From Adineta ricciae (Eukaryota; Rotifera; Eurotatoria; Adinetida; Adinetidae), in NCBI GenBank assembly GCA_905250025.1, contig CAJNOJ010000040.1, positions 434,001 through 498,000 of the forward strand: a DNA stretch of 64,000 bases, in the 5' to 3' direction. Below the pieces are notes generated by a model. It did no database searches. It saw only the letters and a program-made list of their open reading frames with translations, and was not told where the DNA came from. Shown one piece after another: positions 11,710 through 24,050 of the stretch (its first letter is position 1; each line of letters begins with the position of its first letter). The position numbers were made by a program, and so were the translations under genes.

Positions 11710-14220
11710 TTAACTATTTTTGAAACCAATGGTATTCGCTCGTTGGATCGATGATTTATTGATATACGTTTGTCCAAGTTGAGAGATTTTATTCGAAAAT
11801 GATTTCCAAACATTGAGAAGCTTGAAAGTAAAAGCAAAGCAGAAGACTTCCAATGGAGAAGAAAAGGTTAAACTTACATCGGCTGAGACTTTCGATTGAA
11901 TGTTCCCTAATCCACTTAAGATATACACAAAAGCTTCTAAATTTGCATAGATTAGTTGAGTTTCAATTTGTATACATTTCAGTGCATGATTGTTTCGTTT
12001 TTCGATCGTATCCAAGTTATTCTCATTCTTAATAGTAAAAAGAAATGCATAGATTTAGTAAGCTTTTGATTAATCCAACGTCAGATGCTCCGTGTAGGCA
12101 AAATGCGTGGTGAGAAGTAAATATTAATGAACACTTTCTAACTAAAGTACACTTTTTTGCCTTGGAAATTAAGTCATTCAATATTATTTTATGCAATTCA
12201 TCGAACATCTGCTTGTTAATTATGTCAATAGAAGCATTTGTTGATTCAGTTCAGATGTCAAGAGAAAGTTCTTTGAAATATGCTAATCCTCAGTGTAACC
12301 TACCTTTGATGATAAATCATTTGTTGTTAATGAACGTCGGTTTTGATTTGTTGCTTTGTGAATAGCTCGTTGTTCCAACTGAAGAGACTCCTCAAATCTT
12401 TTGCACAAATCCTACAGAATGAACATTGTGATCTTAACAAGCAGTTACATTCTTGTACTTTGTATCCTTGGAGTAATTCAATTAACATGTCGAGGTGATC
12501 GTTAATCACTTCATCTTCACGTATACATTCTTCGCGAATTCGTTCGGAAACGGCATTCATTTCAATTGGTAATTCTACTAACCCAGTTTGTATCGTTGGC
12601 CAATAATCATTTAGACCGGTTGCCCATCGCTGTACTTGAGTAGAATCGGTGCTGATCAATCTAAACGAAGAGAAATGTACGAGTAAGGGTGGAAGCCGAT
12701 CGATTTACTGAAGAGCTTTTTCAATCCGACTATATTCATCGGCTGTTTTGAAATTTCGTTCATTGATACTTTTCAAATAGTCTCGTATTTGGAGAAATTG
12801 TTGATGAAGAAAGGAAACATGTGTTTGACTAGTCTGAAACATTCGAATACCATTCGAATCAGCTTCATGTCTCTATTGAAAGATGAAAGAACTGATTTGT
12901 TGAAGCTATTCAATATTCATTTTACTTCAATTCGATCGATTGAACTCGATGATGTTGGCGGTTCTTGACTGAACTCGTCTAATGCGTTTTTAAACGTTGC
13001 TTTCATATTATCTCCACATGACTAATCGAAAACATGAGAAGAAAATGGAGAATTTCGAGTTGAACACAATACGAACTGTTCCTTGAAATGTTAAAAAGAA
13101 TTTGATAATTTCTGTTTCGCATACAATCGGATGGCGACATAAGATTTCCAAATAATGTTTCAATGAACGACGTCGTTCTTCAATAAATTCTTTGTCAACT
13201 ATAAAGAAAACAGAAGCGTTCTCTTCGAAATTCAATATTCAAGAAAGAAAAGAATGTGGAATAATTGATCAATCTCTATATGATTGAGCAAGCAGCGATA
13301 ATCACAAGCGAGAAGAGCGTTTCGAGACCATTGACAGTTTTTTTCGGTGGAAGTTGCGGTATGATTCGAAAAGGATATTTCAAAATGAGTAATTCATGAA
13401 GAGCAACAAAGTCATTATATCGACGGAAGACCTTGTTTTTGTGACGCTGAGAGAGAGAGAAAGAAAGAAAACGAGAAGATGTATTGATATCGAATCATAA
13501 TAACAACAAGGATGGAGAAGAAATATTTACCATGCTTGATACTTCGTATTCGAAATGTCGTATAAGGACACCTAAAAAAACATACGAGATGATTGAATAG
13601 ATGAAGCGACGAGTGAAAACCTTTCTTGTCCGGTGCCAAATCAACTTGAATTGTATCTAGTGAGCAGAGATCACCATAACGGAAACATAGAGCATGTTTG
13701 CCTTGTTCGTTACGTAAAATTCGAAGAAGACGATCTTCTAATTCCTTGCTCGAATCGATTGTTGGGATAGGTAGTTCTAAAAAAAGAACTTTCTCTTCGA
13801 AAATTCAACCGAACGATTTGATTTTCATCACCTCGGTTCATATAATTATCCAGTAGTCTCTCATCAACGTTCTTTCCCTGCTGAGCAAGTGCCATCAATG
13901 CCAAACATTTGTAAAATTCATTACGTGAGGAGAGAGAATTGGTTTTTATGACTGCATTCCAAATCTAGATGAAAAGTTTCACTCATATCGATTTGTGCCA
14001 ACGATCAAAACACGTACTTGGTTTAGAATCGCTTTTGTTAACGTAGGTGACTCAAAAAGAGGTACGAATACAGTTAAGGTTAACTTATCGATCCCGTGCA
14101 AATTAATCATTTCGAATAGATCACGATAGATCGATGGAATGGAACCTAAATTCCCAAAATAACACTTTTCAAGTGTTTCGTTTGCATTTCGATCGTACCT
14201 GTGCTTAGATCGACCGGCAT
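11710..14220 (-). CDS. SNX8: SNX8-like sorting nexin (PX-BAR)
   Basis: Thirteen exons (14199-14220, 14018-14145, 13832-13964, 13621-13776, 13531-13571, 13329-13446, 13077-13198, 12926-13021, 12709-12872, 12459-12660, 12304-12411, 11878-12027, 11710-11820), 516 residues. Sorting nexins of this type bind phosphoinositides and tubulate endosomal membranes. The PX domain near residues 130-240 has [21 protein letters not shown], a [15 protein letters not shown] core with the RRY lipid-binding motif, the PPK segment ([11 protein letters not shown]) and [22 protein letters not shown] sequence. All parallel SNX8. The remaining ~270 residues are helical and match the SNX8 BAR part, including [12 protein letters not shown] and [13 protein letters not shown]. 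An N-terminal helical block (residues 8-95) may be EH-like. SNX8 is the best match; the yeast equivalent is Mvp1. Confidence 0.92.
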
Positions 14221-16067
14221 TGTCGCAAATAAAATAACACGTTCGACTTACACTTTACATAAAAGCAAAATAAAGACGTAGAACTTATCTAAAAAGATAA
14301 AAACATGTAAAACAAGCCGAATATCTCGATAGAGATCGCTCAGATACGATTTTCAAAAAGAAGCACCGAAAATATTGGTAATTTTTTCTCTCACGTGTCT
14401 ATCATCATATACAGATGTTAGTTACACGTTTACTCTTGTCGTTCATTCACAATCGCCATGGTGTATGCCGTTCAATAAACACAACACATTCTCATTTATT
14501 TTTAAATTACGTCTCGCTTTTGTGCAATGTAGATATTGCGAAAAGCTCTGGTAGTATTCAATTGAAATTTCGAACAAATATTAAAGCCGTTCCAATGTAC
14601 TTCAAGCAGTAGGGTTCAACGTGATGTCGACTTATCCTGGAGCAATAAAAAATTAATATGGCTGTAGCAAACATGCTCAAATGAGGTAAAAACACACTGT
14701 CATCACGTTCAAAGCCTGTTCTTTGGAAAAAATGAGGATAATTACGGAAAAGGTCGGGCACAATGTGACCTGCACTTTGACAATTACCATGATACAAACG
14801 AACGAAGGCTAATATTTCACTGGACAAATATATCCATTAGGAATTTTTATCAAATTTCCATGCAGTAAACGTACCTGGAAAAATGTTTTGTCGTTATCGA
14901 GAAAAATCTTTCTATAGTGGAATATTTTCATATTAATCAGTGGGAGTATTAGCAAATGATTATTCGGTTAGAATGACAAATATAAAAGAAAATATCTTTA
15001 TGTTTTCTTTAGATTTCGAATTAGTAAATAATTGATATGTTGTGATGAATCTGTTGGCACTCATAGAAATCTCGTATGAAGGAGATTTTACTTTGGAAAT
15101 AACAAACAGCGAGAAATTTTTAAAAGTATTTGCAAGAACGTTCTATGCTATTGACAATGAAGCTTATTAATACGTAAGGTACTTGAAGTTTAATAATAAA
15201 AAAAACCATATTTGACCATTAAATCAAAGAAGTTCTCATTAATAATTAAAACCTAATTATGTTTTTTCTTTCTCATCGGTGAAGATCATCACTTTCACAT
15301 TGTAATGAATTGAAATACAACATTCAAAGCGTATCGTTGAATATTTTTCCTTGCCTTTCATAAGTACGACAACACGAGAAAAAAAATCGATGATGCATTT
15401 TTTTCTCTTCTGTTCTGCGCGAACAAAAAAATCTTCCTGAAGAACATGCGAGAAGAATATCGACGTCTATGTCATTGTGTTCGTACTAAGTAATTTCCAA
15501 AAAACTGTTCTCACTTGAACTAATCTGCTGATCTTTTTCTATTGAAATAAGCAATAGAACGTGAAGGCATTGCCGTATAGGCGATGAAAAATGACCATCT
15601 ATGTCGAATCTACCTCGTCCTTTGCCTTTCTATGAAATCGAAACTTGAAAAATAATTTCTAAATTATTTATCGTAATAATTGTTATTTTTTAGCTGAGTA
15701 AAAACAAAATAATAACATCCTATAACTTGCAAGACGATGTGCAGCGGGCTTTTTTATGCGTGTTGTCGTCATCATGTTATAGAAGAAGTAGAATATAGAA
15801 AAAAAAAACTAAGCGAGCGAACGAGTAAGCGAGCAAGCGCGGGCAACCAAACACAAAATATATACGTCGAGTAAGAGAACGTCAACAACACACACGCATA
15901 CACAGACATACAACACACATAGACACACAATACCCAGTCATCACTATTACCACTAATACCCACGATCAGTTTTATTTCGATAACAGTTCGTTTCACGTGT
16001 CACAATTGATGGAATTGAACTTTTGATTAATTCTTCGCGTCAAGATTGATTTCATACTGTTTTAATC
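14221..16067. other. Divergent intergenic region, no supported gene
   Basis: 1.85 kb between divergent genes. The longest frame, minus strand 14558-14827, carries a hydrophobic stretch but no recognisable family, start context or splice partners. The final 200 bp upstream of the TRIM-like gene hold an ACACAC-rich stretch near 15885-15930. Confidence 0.5.
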
Positions 16068-18149
16068 ATGAGGACAGTCCATACGTATACATCTGCTCAA
16101 CAGCAGCAGCAACAACAACAACAATCATCTTTATCAGCGGCATCGTCGTCATCATCATCATCATCATCTTCTTCTTCAGCAACAACAAGTCAACAAAATT
16201 TACATCAACATTCGTCCATGAGCGGTAAAGTTAATAAAATAGATCTTCATGTTTTTCTTTTTCCTTGAAAAATAAGCAAGAAAATAAATGATAGCGAAAC
16301 AGTTCTTTTCCAGCATGTTTATGAGTTTAGATACACTCTACTTCCTTAATAAGCATTCTATTTTCTTCGTTTTTCTTCGATCGAATCAAATTGAACTTAA
16401 AGTTCGTTTGTAACAAAACACAAATTCTTATCACTTTTCGAAATCAATCCTCGTCTGTTATTTAAATATGATTCATTATTTGAGGTTATCCAAGTGTACG
16501 ACATAGTTTATTTCGTATGCACAGTCAACTTCGATCAGCACCAAACCGACGAGAAGCAACTCAAGGTCCTATTGATTTAAGTCTTTATCGTACTCCTCAG
16601 CCAACAATGGCTAAAATGACAACACGTTCGACAAGTACAACCAGCACTACTACTATTCGACCTGTTCCCATTATAACATCATTGGTTACAACACCTACCC
16701 ACACTATATTCAGTAATGCAATGCCTTCCTCCACATCCACACAAACAGCGACATCCCTATATAGTCATGAACAGAAAATAAAGTGTAAGTTTTCCTTTTT
16801 GTTTGGATATATTCTTTAATTGACTTCATTTCATTTCAGTACAAAGATCTTTTTCTTCCGATGTAGTCACCAAACGTTCATGTTCTCCAACTCGCGTCTC
16901 GTCGCCTAAATTAGCGTACTCATATTCGAATATCGAAGAAAATCTTCAGTGCGCCTTATGTATCGATCGCTTACGTGATCCTCGTGCCTTGCCATGTCAA
17001 CATGTGTTCTGTTGTTCATGCCTGAAATCGATTCCTTCATCGAATTTGCCTTATCCAACAATATCGTGTCCATTATGCCGTCGAACATTTCCATACAAGG
17101 GTGCTGAGCAATTTCCCGTTTCATATATTCATCGACAATTACTCGAACTCGTTCCGAAAAATTATGAAGTTAATGGTAAATGTACAAAATGCCAAGAGAA
17201 ATCTTCCTTAGTCTTATGTTCCTGTTGTGATTTTCTTCTCTGTCAACAATGTTTTCAAAACGATCGTGAGAAAGTTCTCGATAATATTAAGCATATCGTT
17301 CAAACGTGCCGTTTTCGCGTTTCCCGTATTCAGACGACTCACCATCAAATTAATGAATTGAAAGAATCGAATCGAAAGAAAATTCAACAAGCTGAGAATA
17401 TTTATGAAAATTTTCAACGGAAATTCTTCGAACACAAACAATTGACTTTAGATTGCTTAAATAGATACAATGAACGAATCAGTGAAAATTTCTGGTCAAA
17501 ACTAAATCTCTCGACACGAAATCCCACCGAGGAAATTACCGATTTATTAAAAAGAGCCGAATCTCTGCTAGAAAAATCTCAAACAACACAATTCGATGAT
17601 ATTCTTTCGTTATTTTATAATTTGAATTCAGTTAATGAACAATTAGAACATGCCAATGCATTGATTGATACATGTGATGTACAAAATTTGCTGAAACAAA
17701 CAATTCAATTTAATCCTGGTAATGATTCCGATGAACAAATATCTGTCCGATTAAATCAGATAGAGGATACCGAGAAAACACTGCCGTTAATTCCTTCAAC
17801 CATCCTACCCCGATCAATTAAACGTCTGCGAAAGACCGAACCGAAGAGACATGTGGAAGAAATCGACGAAGATGAAAGCCAAGACGAAGAAGATTCAAAT
17901 GATAATCACGAACATTTGCCGATTTTGAAACGTATGAAAGTCGAATATCAAAACGATTTCAATTTTGATAATTTTTCCTCATCGCCAAATTCGATCCTAT
18001 GCCTGAATTTACCAACGTATGAGCAACAGCAACAGCAACAGATTTCTGATGACGACGGTGATATAATTTACGTCAAAACAATCCAACCCATATCTTCACC
18101 GACGATTCCTTTCGATGAACTCTTTCAAATGATTGAGACGAATCAATGA
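16068..18149 (+). CDS. TRIM-like RING finger protein with polyQ/polyS N-terminus
   Basis: Three exons (16068-16224, 16485-16784, 16840-18149), 588 residues. The N-terminus carries nine glutamines and a run of twelve serines near residues 11-37, then a Thr/Ser-rich disordered region. A C3HC4 RING follows at about residues 190-232: CALC, PCQHVFCCSC and CPLC. RING fingers of this kind recruit E2 enzymes for ubiquitin transfer. A cysteine-rich B-box-like segment is at about 263-290 (CTKC, then LCSCCDFLLCQQCF), followed by a helical stretch near 310-400 that fits the TRIM coiled coil. The C-terminal third is acidic with a basic patch (RSIKRLRKTEPKRH), suggestive of a nuclear signal, and has no NHL, SPRY or MATH domain. 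E3 ligase activity is inferred from the RING. Confidence 0.87.
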
Positions 18150-18707
18150 AAAGAAACACTCGTTCGTGTTTTGCTGGTGAAATATTCCCTAACAAAATTC
18201 ACTTTATCTATCTGTCTAGTCTTGTGTGCCACGAAATATTATCTGTACGTTTCATTTCTGTCTTCTAACTTACTCATATACATATTAATATATGTGAATC
18301 TTTACCTTTGTTTTCTTTCTCTTCACTTCTTTTTCTTATTTATTCAAGAAATACAAATAACACAACTTCCGTGTTTATACAATAGTATTTTCTCAATAAT
18401 GGACAAGGAAATTTGTTCACATACTGACAGCTTTGAACGAACATTCGTCTTTCTCCAGATCAGGAAAACATTTCAACCGATAAGATCAGCTTATAAATGG
18501 TAATCCAACGAAATTCTGATTAATAATCAAATATGACTCATGCTTTACTCCCGTGTACTTCTCCAATTATTAATTTTAAAGCCAGGGCACTGTTCAGCGA
18601 TCACAATCTTGTTATTTTAGTAGCGATTAGTTTGTTTTGGAGAACGAACATAATGTTAAGGCTATAGTGGCTTCACTAAGTGAATCTACAGGTAAACGTA
18701 TTGCAGC
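18150..18707. other. Intergenic, no supported gene
   Basis: Follows the TRIM-like stop. It holds the T-rich 3' UTR region and an open frame at 18171-18503 that is hydrophobic low-complexity and was not accepted. Confidence 0.5.
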
Positions 18708-18829
18708 TGCATGACATTCTAAAAGAGAAGCGAAAAATCAGCCTTTTCTCTGGTTTGAAGTATGTTGATTTATTTTTCAAGTTGTGATTTGAAAAAGGAA
18801 CTATAAAAGCTTTTTTCTTGCGAAGAATC
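18708..18829 (+). promoter_or_regulatory. Upstream block shared with the downstream paralogue (copy A)
   Basis: About 120 bp, beginning TGCATGACATTCT and including ATCAGCCTTTTCTCTGG and TGATTTGAAAAAGGAACT, recur almost unchanged at 21784-21903, in each case about 90 bp before the first coding exon. Copy A contains CTATAAAAG where copy B has CTGCGAAGG, so only copy A keeps a TATA-like box. Promoter function is inferred from position and conservation. Confidence 0.65.
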
Positions 18830-18921
18830 CAATCCAATGCTTCACAAGTATACATGCTTTATTATATATGAACATCGACTCTGTTGCGTGTTGCACATTA
18901 GTTCAGACTAAATAAAATATA

Positions 18922-21033
18922 ATGTCTAGAAAGGTGAGTTTTCGCAAATAGCCTAAGAATATTGTATGTACCTTTCGACTGCAGGAAACAAACCAAACAC
19001 CTGGAGAACCGATATTGGTCAATGCTAGGGAAGGTGCACGTATAACTGAAGATATTTACGGCGTAAAGCGCACCAAAATCAAATCTAAACCTAAAAAGAA
19101 GCCTGATAGGAAATCCGATAGTCCTAGAAGCTCACGAAAATCGCCAGAAATTAGGTCACGAAGTCATAGCCCATCTGATCAAGATTCGAGTGATTCTGAA
19201 ACGTACACAAACCACGTACCAGGTGATGAAGATGTATGCAAGCCTATCCGCCACGAGATACAAACTGTTAGCTACTTGGATATCGGAGATATAATCACGA
19301 AGATAAGAATGGATCCATTATGGTTTCCGCAGCAAAGTGAACCAAACAATTTGAGTGACTTTATTTATCATTCTGGTATCACTTCTACTCAAACACATCA
19401 GAATGTCGCTCTATTTCAAACAATAACCAATCGAAAAAGTTTCTTTGATGGAAAAACCGTTCGTGTCAAAGATAAGCTGGACGAGCTTATTATTGCGCTG
19501 AGTGAGTTCGCCGGAGAATATGACGGTAATCTCAGTTTCACACAAAATGAACTTCCATATAAAGACACTTATTGCGCAGCATGTGGCGTCGGTGATCTTG
19601 GTACCACACATCTCCTAGCAACCGACTATATCAGCACAGCTCGGTTCAGCTTCCATACCGAGCTGAGCTATGACGATGATTTGACGAAATCAGCTGCAAC
19701 GATGAAAAGCTTCGTTCTGACTTTTGTGACATCGGTCGCTGAAGTTCTAGGACTAGAAAGAAACGAGTATATTCGTGTATTATCAGTGGTTAAAGATGAA
19801 GAAGATGGTGGAAAAGCAAATGTTAATTTAGGAGTGACAACTCCTGATAGAAAAAAAACGGAAAGACTAGCTCAAAGATTACAGGTAACTCGATCATTTT
19901 CGTTATAATCATCTATCGGCCCAACTCTTTATATAAAATGGCTTGTCCATTCAGAAAAATTTCTCATACGAATATGCCAGCTTGAGGGTGTATCTATGTT
20001 GTTAAATACCATAGACACTCCAGCCTGCAATTATTTCTGGTAAAATAGACCTCGGTCTCTCAGTGAGCTTTTCAGAAATTCATGACGGGTGAAGATGAAC
20101 AGATGCCACACGTAATCAATATTGCTTTCGCTACAGTCATAAAGCTGGTGCATTATTTTCGCAACTGCTACTAGACTAATTAATCGAAGACATACGAATA
20201 TATCTTAAAAAAAACTTTTGCACTAAATGAGGACTGTTGTGTCGTTCTACTATATACTAGGAACTGTAAAGGAAATATCGATTTTAGTTTGATCATTTAG
20301 TTCGATGAAGTTTACATCTTAACCAACCATCTTCTATTCTGCTTAGAGTTATGCCACGTCAGGCTTTCGTAATCATCCGCGACTACGTGAAATCAGATCC
20401 GACAACTACAGTTATGCATGGAAGCCACTTCTATCGTCTCTACAGGTCCAACGTAAAGATTTTGACGAAAAGCACAATTTCGATTACAATCAGCGAAATC
20501 TAACTACAGTCGGTATGCGCGGCAATTCTCCATATTATGTTCCTATGGGCTGGTACCGCTACGCACTGAATGTTTCCAACAAGTACTCGGACGAAACTAA
20601 AGATCGATGGCTTGGCTACGACAATATTCCCGGTGAATGGGTCGTCGCGTATTATGGTACACATGCGGCTAATTTTAGCCTTGTTGACCGTGATCCAATG
20701 AGAGAGGAATCTATTAGACAAATGGGTGAGAAAATGAACAAACAAGGCTTCTATGTCTTTCCAAAGTGTAACGGTGGAGCGTATCCATGGCACACAAAGA
20801 CGTTCGAAGTGCCCATCACACCGAAGAAGAACAGCCGATTTCGAGTCGCTTTTCAGTGTCGTGTCAAACCTGGCCGATTCACAGTTCATACATGTCCAAT
20901 AACGAACTGCGAGATGTGGCGTGTGGTTGATACAAATGCTGTGCGTCCATATGGTGTTTTAGTTCGCAACATGAAAGAAAAAAAACATCCCGATGATGAG
21001 TCGGAACCAGAAAATGACCATTTTGATACATAG
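18922..21033 (+). CDS. Uncharacterised two-part protein, paralogue A; C-terminal half possibly ADP-ribosyltransferase-like
   Basis: Three exons, 18922-18933 (MSRK only), 18985-19884 and 20347-21033, 532 residues. Residues 1-90 are basic and Ser-rich. A middle domain (about 95-304) includes FAGEYDGNLSFTQNELPY, a TYCAACG cysteine motif and VLGLERNEYIRVLSV followed by a KANVNLGV strand. The C-terminal part (from SYATSGFRNHPRLRE) has a GWYRYALNV block, PGEWVVAYYGT, GFYVFPKCNGGAY, a FRVAFQCRVKP strand and AVRPYGVLVR near the end. I recall eukaryotic proteins with the same order (GW.RFAL, WPVSYHGT, G.Y..P, Y+...Q.RV, IRPYG) that look like an ADP-ribosyltransferase fold. Here the catalytic-type His of YHGT is Tyr, so activity is doubtful. 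A paralogue follows immediately downstream. Confidence 0.82.
19885..20346 (+). other. Long intron of paralogue A
   Basis: A 462-bp intron, long for this window. It holds an imperfect inverted repeat (about 19976-20028) and no coding signal. The equivalent intron of paralogue B is 239 bp and has diverged, although the exons around it are nearly identical. Confidence 0.6.
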
Positions 21034-21783
21034 AACGCACGTCATTCAATGCTTGGAAACTGACTAAACAAAACGTCAGAGTGTTTAAAAGACTAAGACT
21101 GTGCATCGCTTTTCAATCGTGGTTAAAGCAGCATATCTGCAGTTTTTTTTCGTTGGAGAGATTTTTGAATGTATAACAGAAACACAGTGGCACATAGACT
21201 GTCAGCCGATGCCTACAGACATGTGAAACTTTGCATTTGAACAATCTTTAATGGTTCTAACCATTTCAGTTGATGAATGGTCGATCAGTGTTCGTTATAT
21301 AGCTTGGGAATAAAACTCATTTATATACAACGTGTCTTTTCAGTCAACTATCGACTACTGCTCGAAAGTTAGAAAACCGAAAATTTCCCGGAGATGAAAA
21401 GTATTTCTTCGATATGAAGTCTGTCTCATCAACAAACCGTCGTTGGAATTGTAAAAAATGTAGAGTTAGAACTTTTTTCTTCTATCCAAACTGTCACCAG
21501 TTAACTGCCATAGTGAATGCTACTATTAGTTTTGTCACAAGAGATATTGCTCATTTATAGGCCGTTAAGAAATATTAAGAATCAAGCTATGATTACATTA
21601 ATCATTCGTACCCTATTTAAACATCATTTTTTATTCGCTGGTTTTAAAACTTCAATCACAGCATCGCTAAAATCAGCTACCCTTATGTATTGTCAAATTT
21701 ATCGTTCTCTTTTGAAAAAACAACACATAATGCGCACATTCTCGCAATTCTATTATGTAAATATGCAAGTAACGCAGGATAGT
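21034..21783. other. Spacer between the tandem paralogues
   Basis: About 750 bp with no supported gene. The plus-strand frame at 21517-21798 is not backed by splice sites, motif or a counterpart upstream of paralogue A. The spacer is not shared with the region upstream of paralogue A, unlike the 120 bp that follow it. Confidence 0.5.
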
Positions 21784-21903
21784 TGCATGACATTCTGAAA
21801 GAGAAGCAAAAAATCAGCCTTTTCTCTGGTTTGAAGTATGTTGATTTATTTTTCGAGCTGTGATTTGAAAAAGGAACTGCGAAGGCTTTTTTTTCGAAGA
21901 ATC
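21784..21903 (+). promoter_or_regulatory. Upstream block shared with paralogue A (copy B)
   Basis: Second copy of the ~120-bp block, 89 bp before the 12-nt first coding exon of paralogue B. Differences from copy A are scattered substitutions, including loss of the TATA-like CTATAAAAG. Likely promoter or 5' UTR by position. Confidence 0.65.
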
Positions 21904-21991
21904 GAATTGAGTACGCACACACGCAGACACGTCTTGCATATAAACATCGGTTGTGCTGCATGGTCAATCATTTGAGATTCAGTATAAAATC

Positions 21992-24050
21992 ATGCCATCA
22001 AAGGTTTGTAAATGAAGTGTAAACAACGGGCCAGTCCTTGCCTGCATTCGTTTTTTTAGAAAAACAAACCTAAACCTAAGAGGTTACTAAGTCGCGCAGA
22101 AGCAGAAGCATTGGAAAAAGGTGTTTATGCGGCACCACGGAAACCACGAAAACTAACACTACCAGACAATCTATCGAACAACTTAGGTGAAAGGAAAAGA
22201 ATTCGAAGACGGTCATCACGGAAAGTTACTCATGAAGATCCTCCAGAAGAACCGGTCACGAATGTGGAACCTGATGAGAGCGACCATAGTGAAGAGGATG
22301 TTAACCTCGGCTTGGAACCAGAAGTAGAACTTGACGAGAGTGATTCTAGCGAAGATGATAAAATAGATTCGGAACCATTGCAGAGTGCATCATCATCCGA
22401 CGAAGACACTCCTATAGAAGAAACGCCACGTTCCGAAGATGATGGAGGCGAAACACCAATAGTTCCGCTTCAAGATCTAGTGCAAATGGTCGATGATTTA
22501 GATATTGGAGATATTATTACAGAAGTCAATATGGCTCCTGCATGGTTTCAACGAGAAAATGACCTCGACGACATAAGTGACGTCATTTATCCTTCTGGTA
22601 TCACTCCTACTCGAACACATAAGAATGTCGCACACTTTCGAAACGTCACCAATCGAAAAAGTTTCTTTGGTGGAAAAACCGTTCGTATTAAAGAAGATAC
22701 TTTGGATACTCTTATCACAGCACTGAGTGAGTTCGCCCGAGAATATGACGGTAATCTCAGTTTCACACAAAAGGAACTCCCATATGAAGATACTTATTGC
22801 GCAGCATGTGGCATCGGTGATCTCGGTAGCACCCATCTCCTAGCAACCGACTATATCAGCACAGCTCGGTTCAGTTTCCATACCGAGCTGAGCTATGACG
22901 ATGATTTGAAGAAATCAGCGGCAACGATGAAAAGCTTCGTTCTGACTTTTGTGACATCGGTCGCTGAAGTTCTAGGACTACAAGGAAACGAGTATATTCG
23001 TGTATTATCAGTGGTTAAAGATGAAGAAGATGGTGGAAAAGCAAATGTTAATTTAGGAGTGACAACTCCTGATAGAAAAGAAACGGAAAAACTAGCTGAA
23101 AGCTTACAGGTAATTACAAGAGTTCTGCCAAATATAATTTTCATGCGTTGGTTTTATGAGCGTTTCCCTATTCTGTCGTCCTTTTCCCGAATAGATGTTA
23201 CTTTATACAGTCGAAAAGAGTCGTGAATATCTGTGCTGAGTTCGTGAAGTTGTCTAATGACTGCAGTTACAGTTCAAAATTCTCGTACCCCCGTTGATTT
23301 GAGTCGCGACTACGCGAATGCACACCATTCTAATCATATTATATTTAGGACTACGCCACATCAGGCTTTCGTAACCATCCGCGACTACGTGAAGTCAGAT
23401 CCGACAACTACAGCTATGCATGGAAGCCACTTCTATCGTATCTACAAGTTAAACGTGATGAGTTTGATGAAAACCATAACTTTAACTACAATAGATCTGG
23501 CTTGCGTCGCGAAGGAATGCGTGGCAACCGCCCATATTATGTTCCTATGGGTTGGTATCGTTACGCACTGGATGTTTTCAACAAGTACTCTGATGAAACC
23601 AAAGATCGATGGATTGGCTGTCAAAATATTCCTGGTGAATGGCCAATCGCTTATTATGGCACGAATGGAAACTTCATTCACGACCTTGAAAGAAATCAGA
23701 TATCACTTGATCAGGAAAGATTTGATCCAATGAGAGAGGAATCTATTAGACAAATGGGTGAGAAAATGAACGAACAAGGCTTCTATGTCTTTCCAAAGTG
23801 TAACGGTGGAGCGTATCCATGGCACACAAAGACGTTCGAAGTGCCCATCACACCGAAGAAGAACAGCCGATTTCGAGTCGTTTTTCAGTGCCGTGTTAAA
23901 CCTGGTCAATTCACAGTTCATACATGTCCAATAACGAACTGCGAGATGTGGCGCGTGGTTGATACAGAGGCAGTGCGTCCATATGGTGTTTTAGTTCGCA
24001 AGATGAAGGCAAAGAAACATCCTGATGATGAGTCTGAATCTGACGGTTGA
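21992..24050 (+). CDS. Uncharacterised two-part protein, paralogue B; C-terminal half possibly ADP-ribosyltransferase-like
   Basis: Three exons, 21992-22003 (MPSK only), 22060-23109 and 23349-24050, 587 residues, with the same intron positions and phases as paralogue A. The N-terminal ~150 residues differ: they are basic (RKRIRRRSSRK), then strongly acidic (ESDHSEEDVNLGLEPEVE), and align poorly with A. From LDIGDIIT onward the two proteins are close, and the stretch encoding DPMREESIRQMGEKMN through KKNSRFRV is nearly identical at DNA level. B has an insert of about ten residues after the YYGT motif that A lacks. The Tyr replacing the expected His in that motif is present here too. Rapid N-terminal change with a conserved C-terminus suggests a conserved core and a diversifying targeting or partner region. 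Function unknown. Confidence 0.82.

Noticed and set aside
14558..14827. 89-codon minus-strand frame with a hydrophobic stretch
   Set aside because: No recognised family, no convincing start or splice partners.
19976..20028. Imperfect hairpin in the long intron of paralogue A
   Set aside because: Several mismatches and bulges, and absent from paralogue B.
21517..21798. 93-codon plus-strand frame between the paralogues
   Set aside because: Lacks a counterpart upstream of paralogue A, a domain and splice sites.
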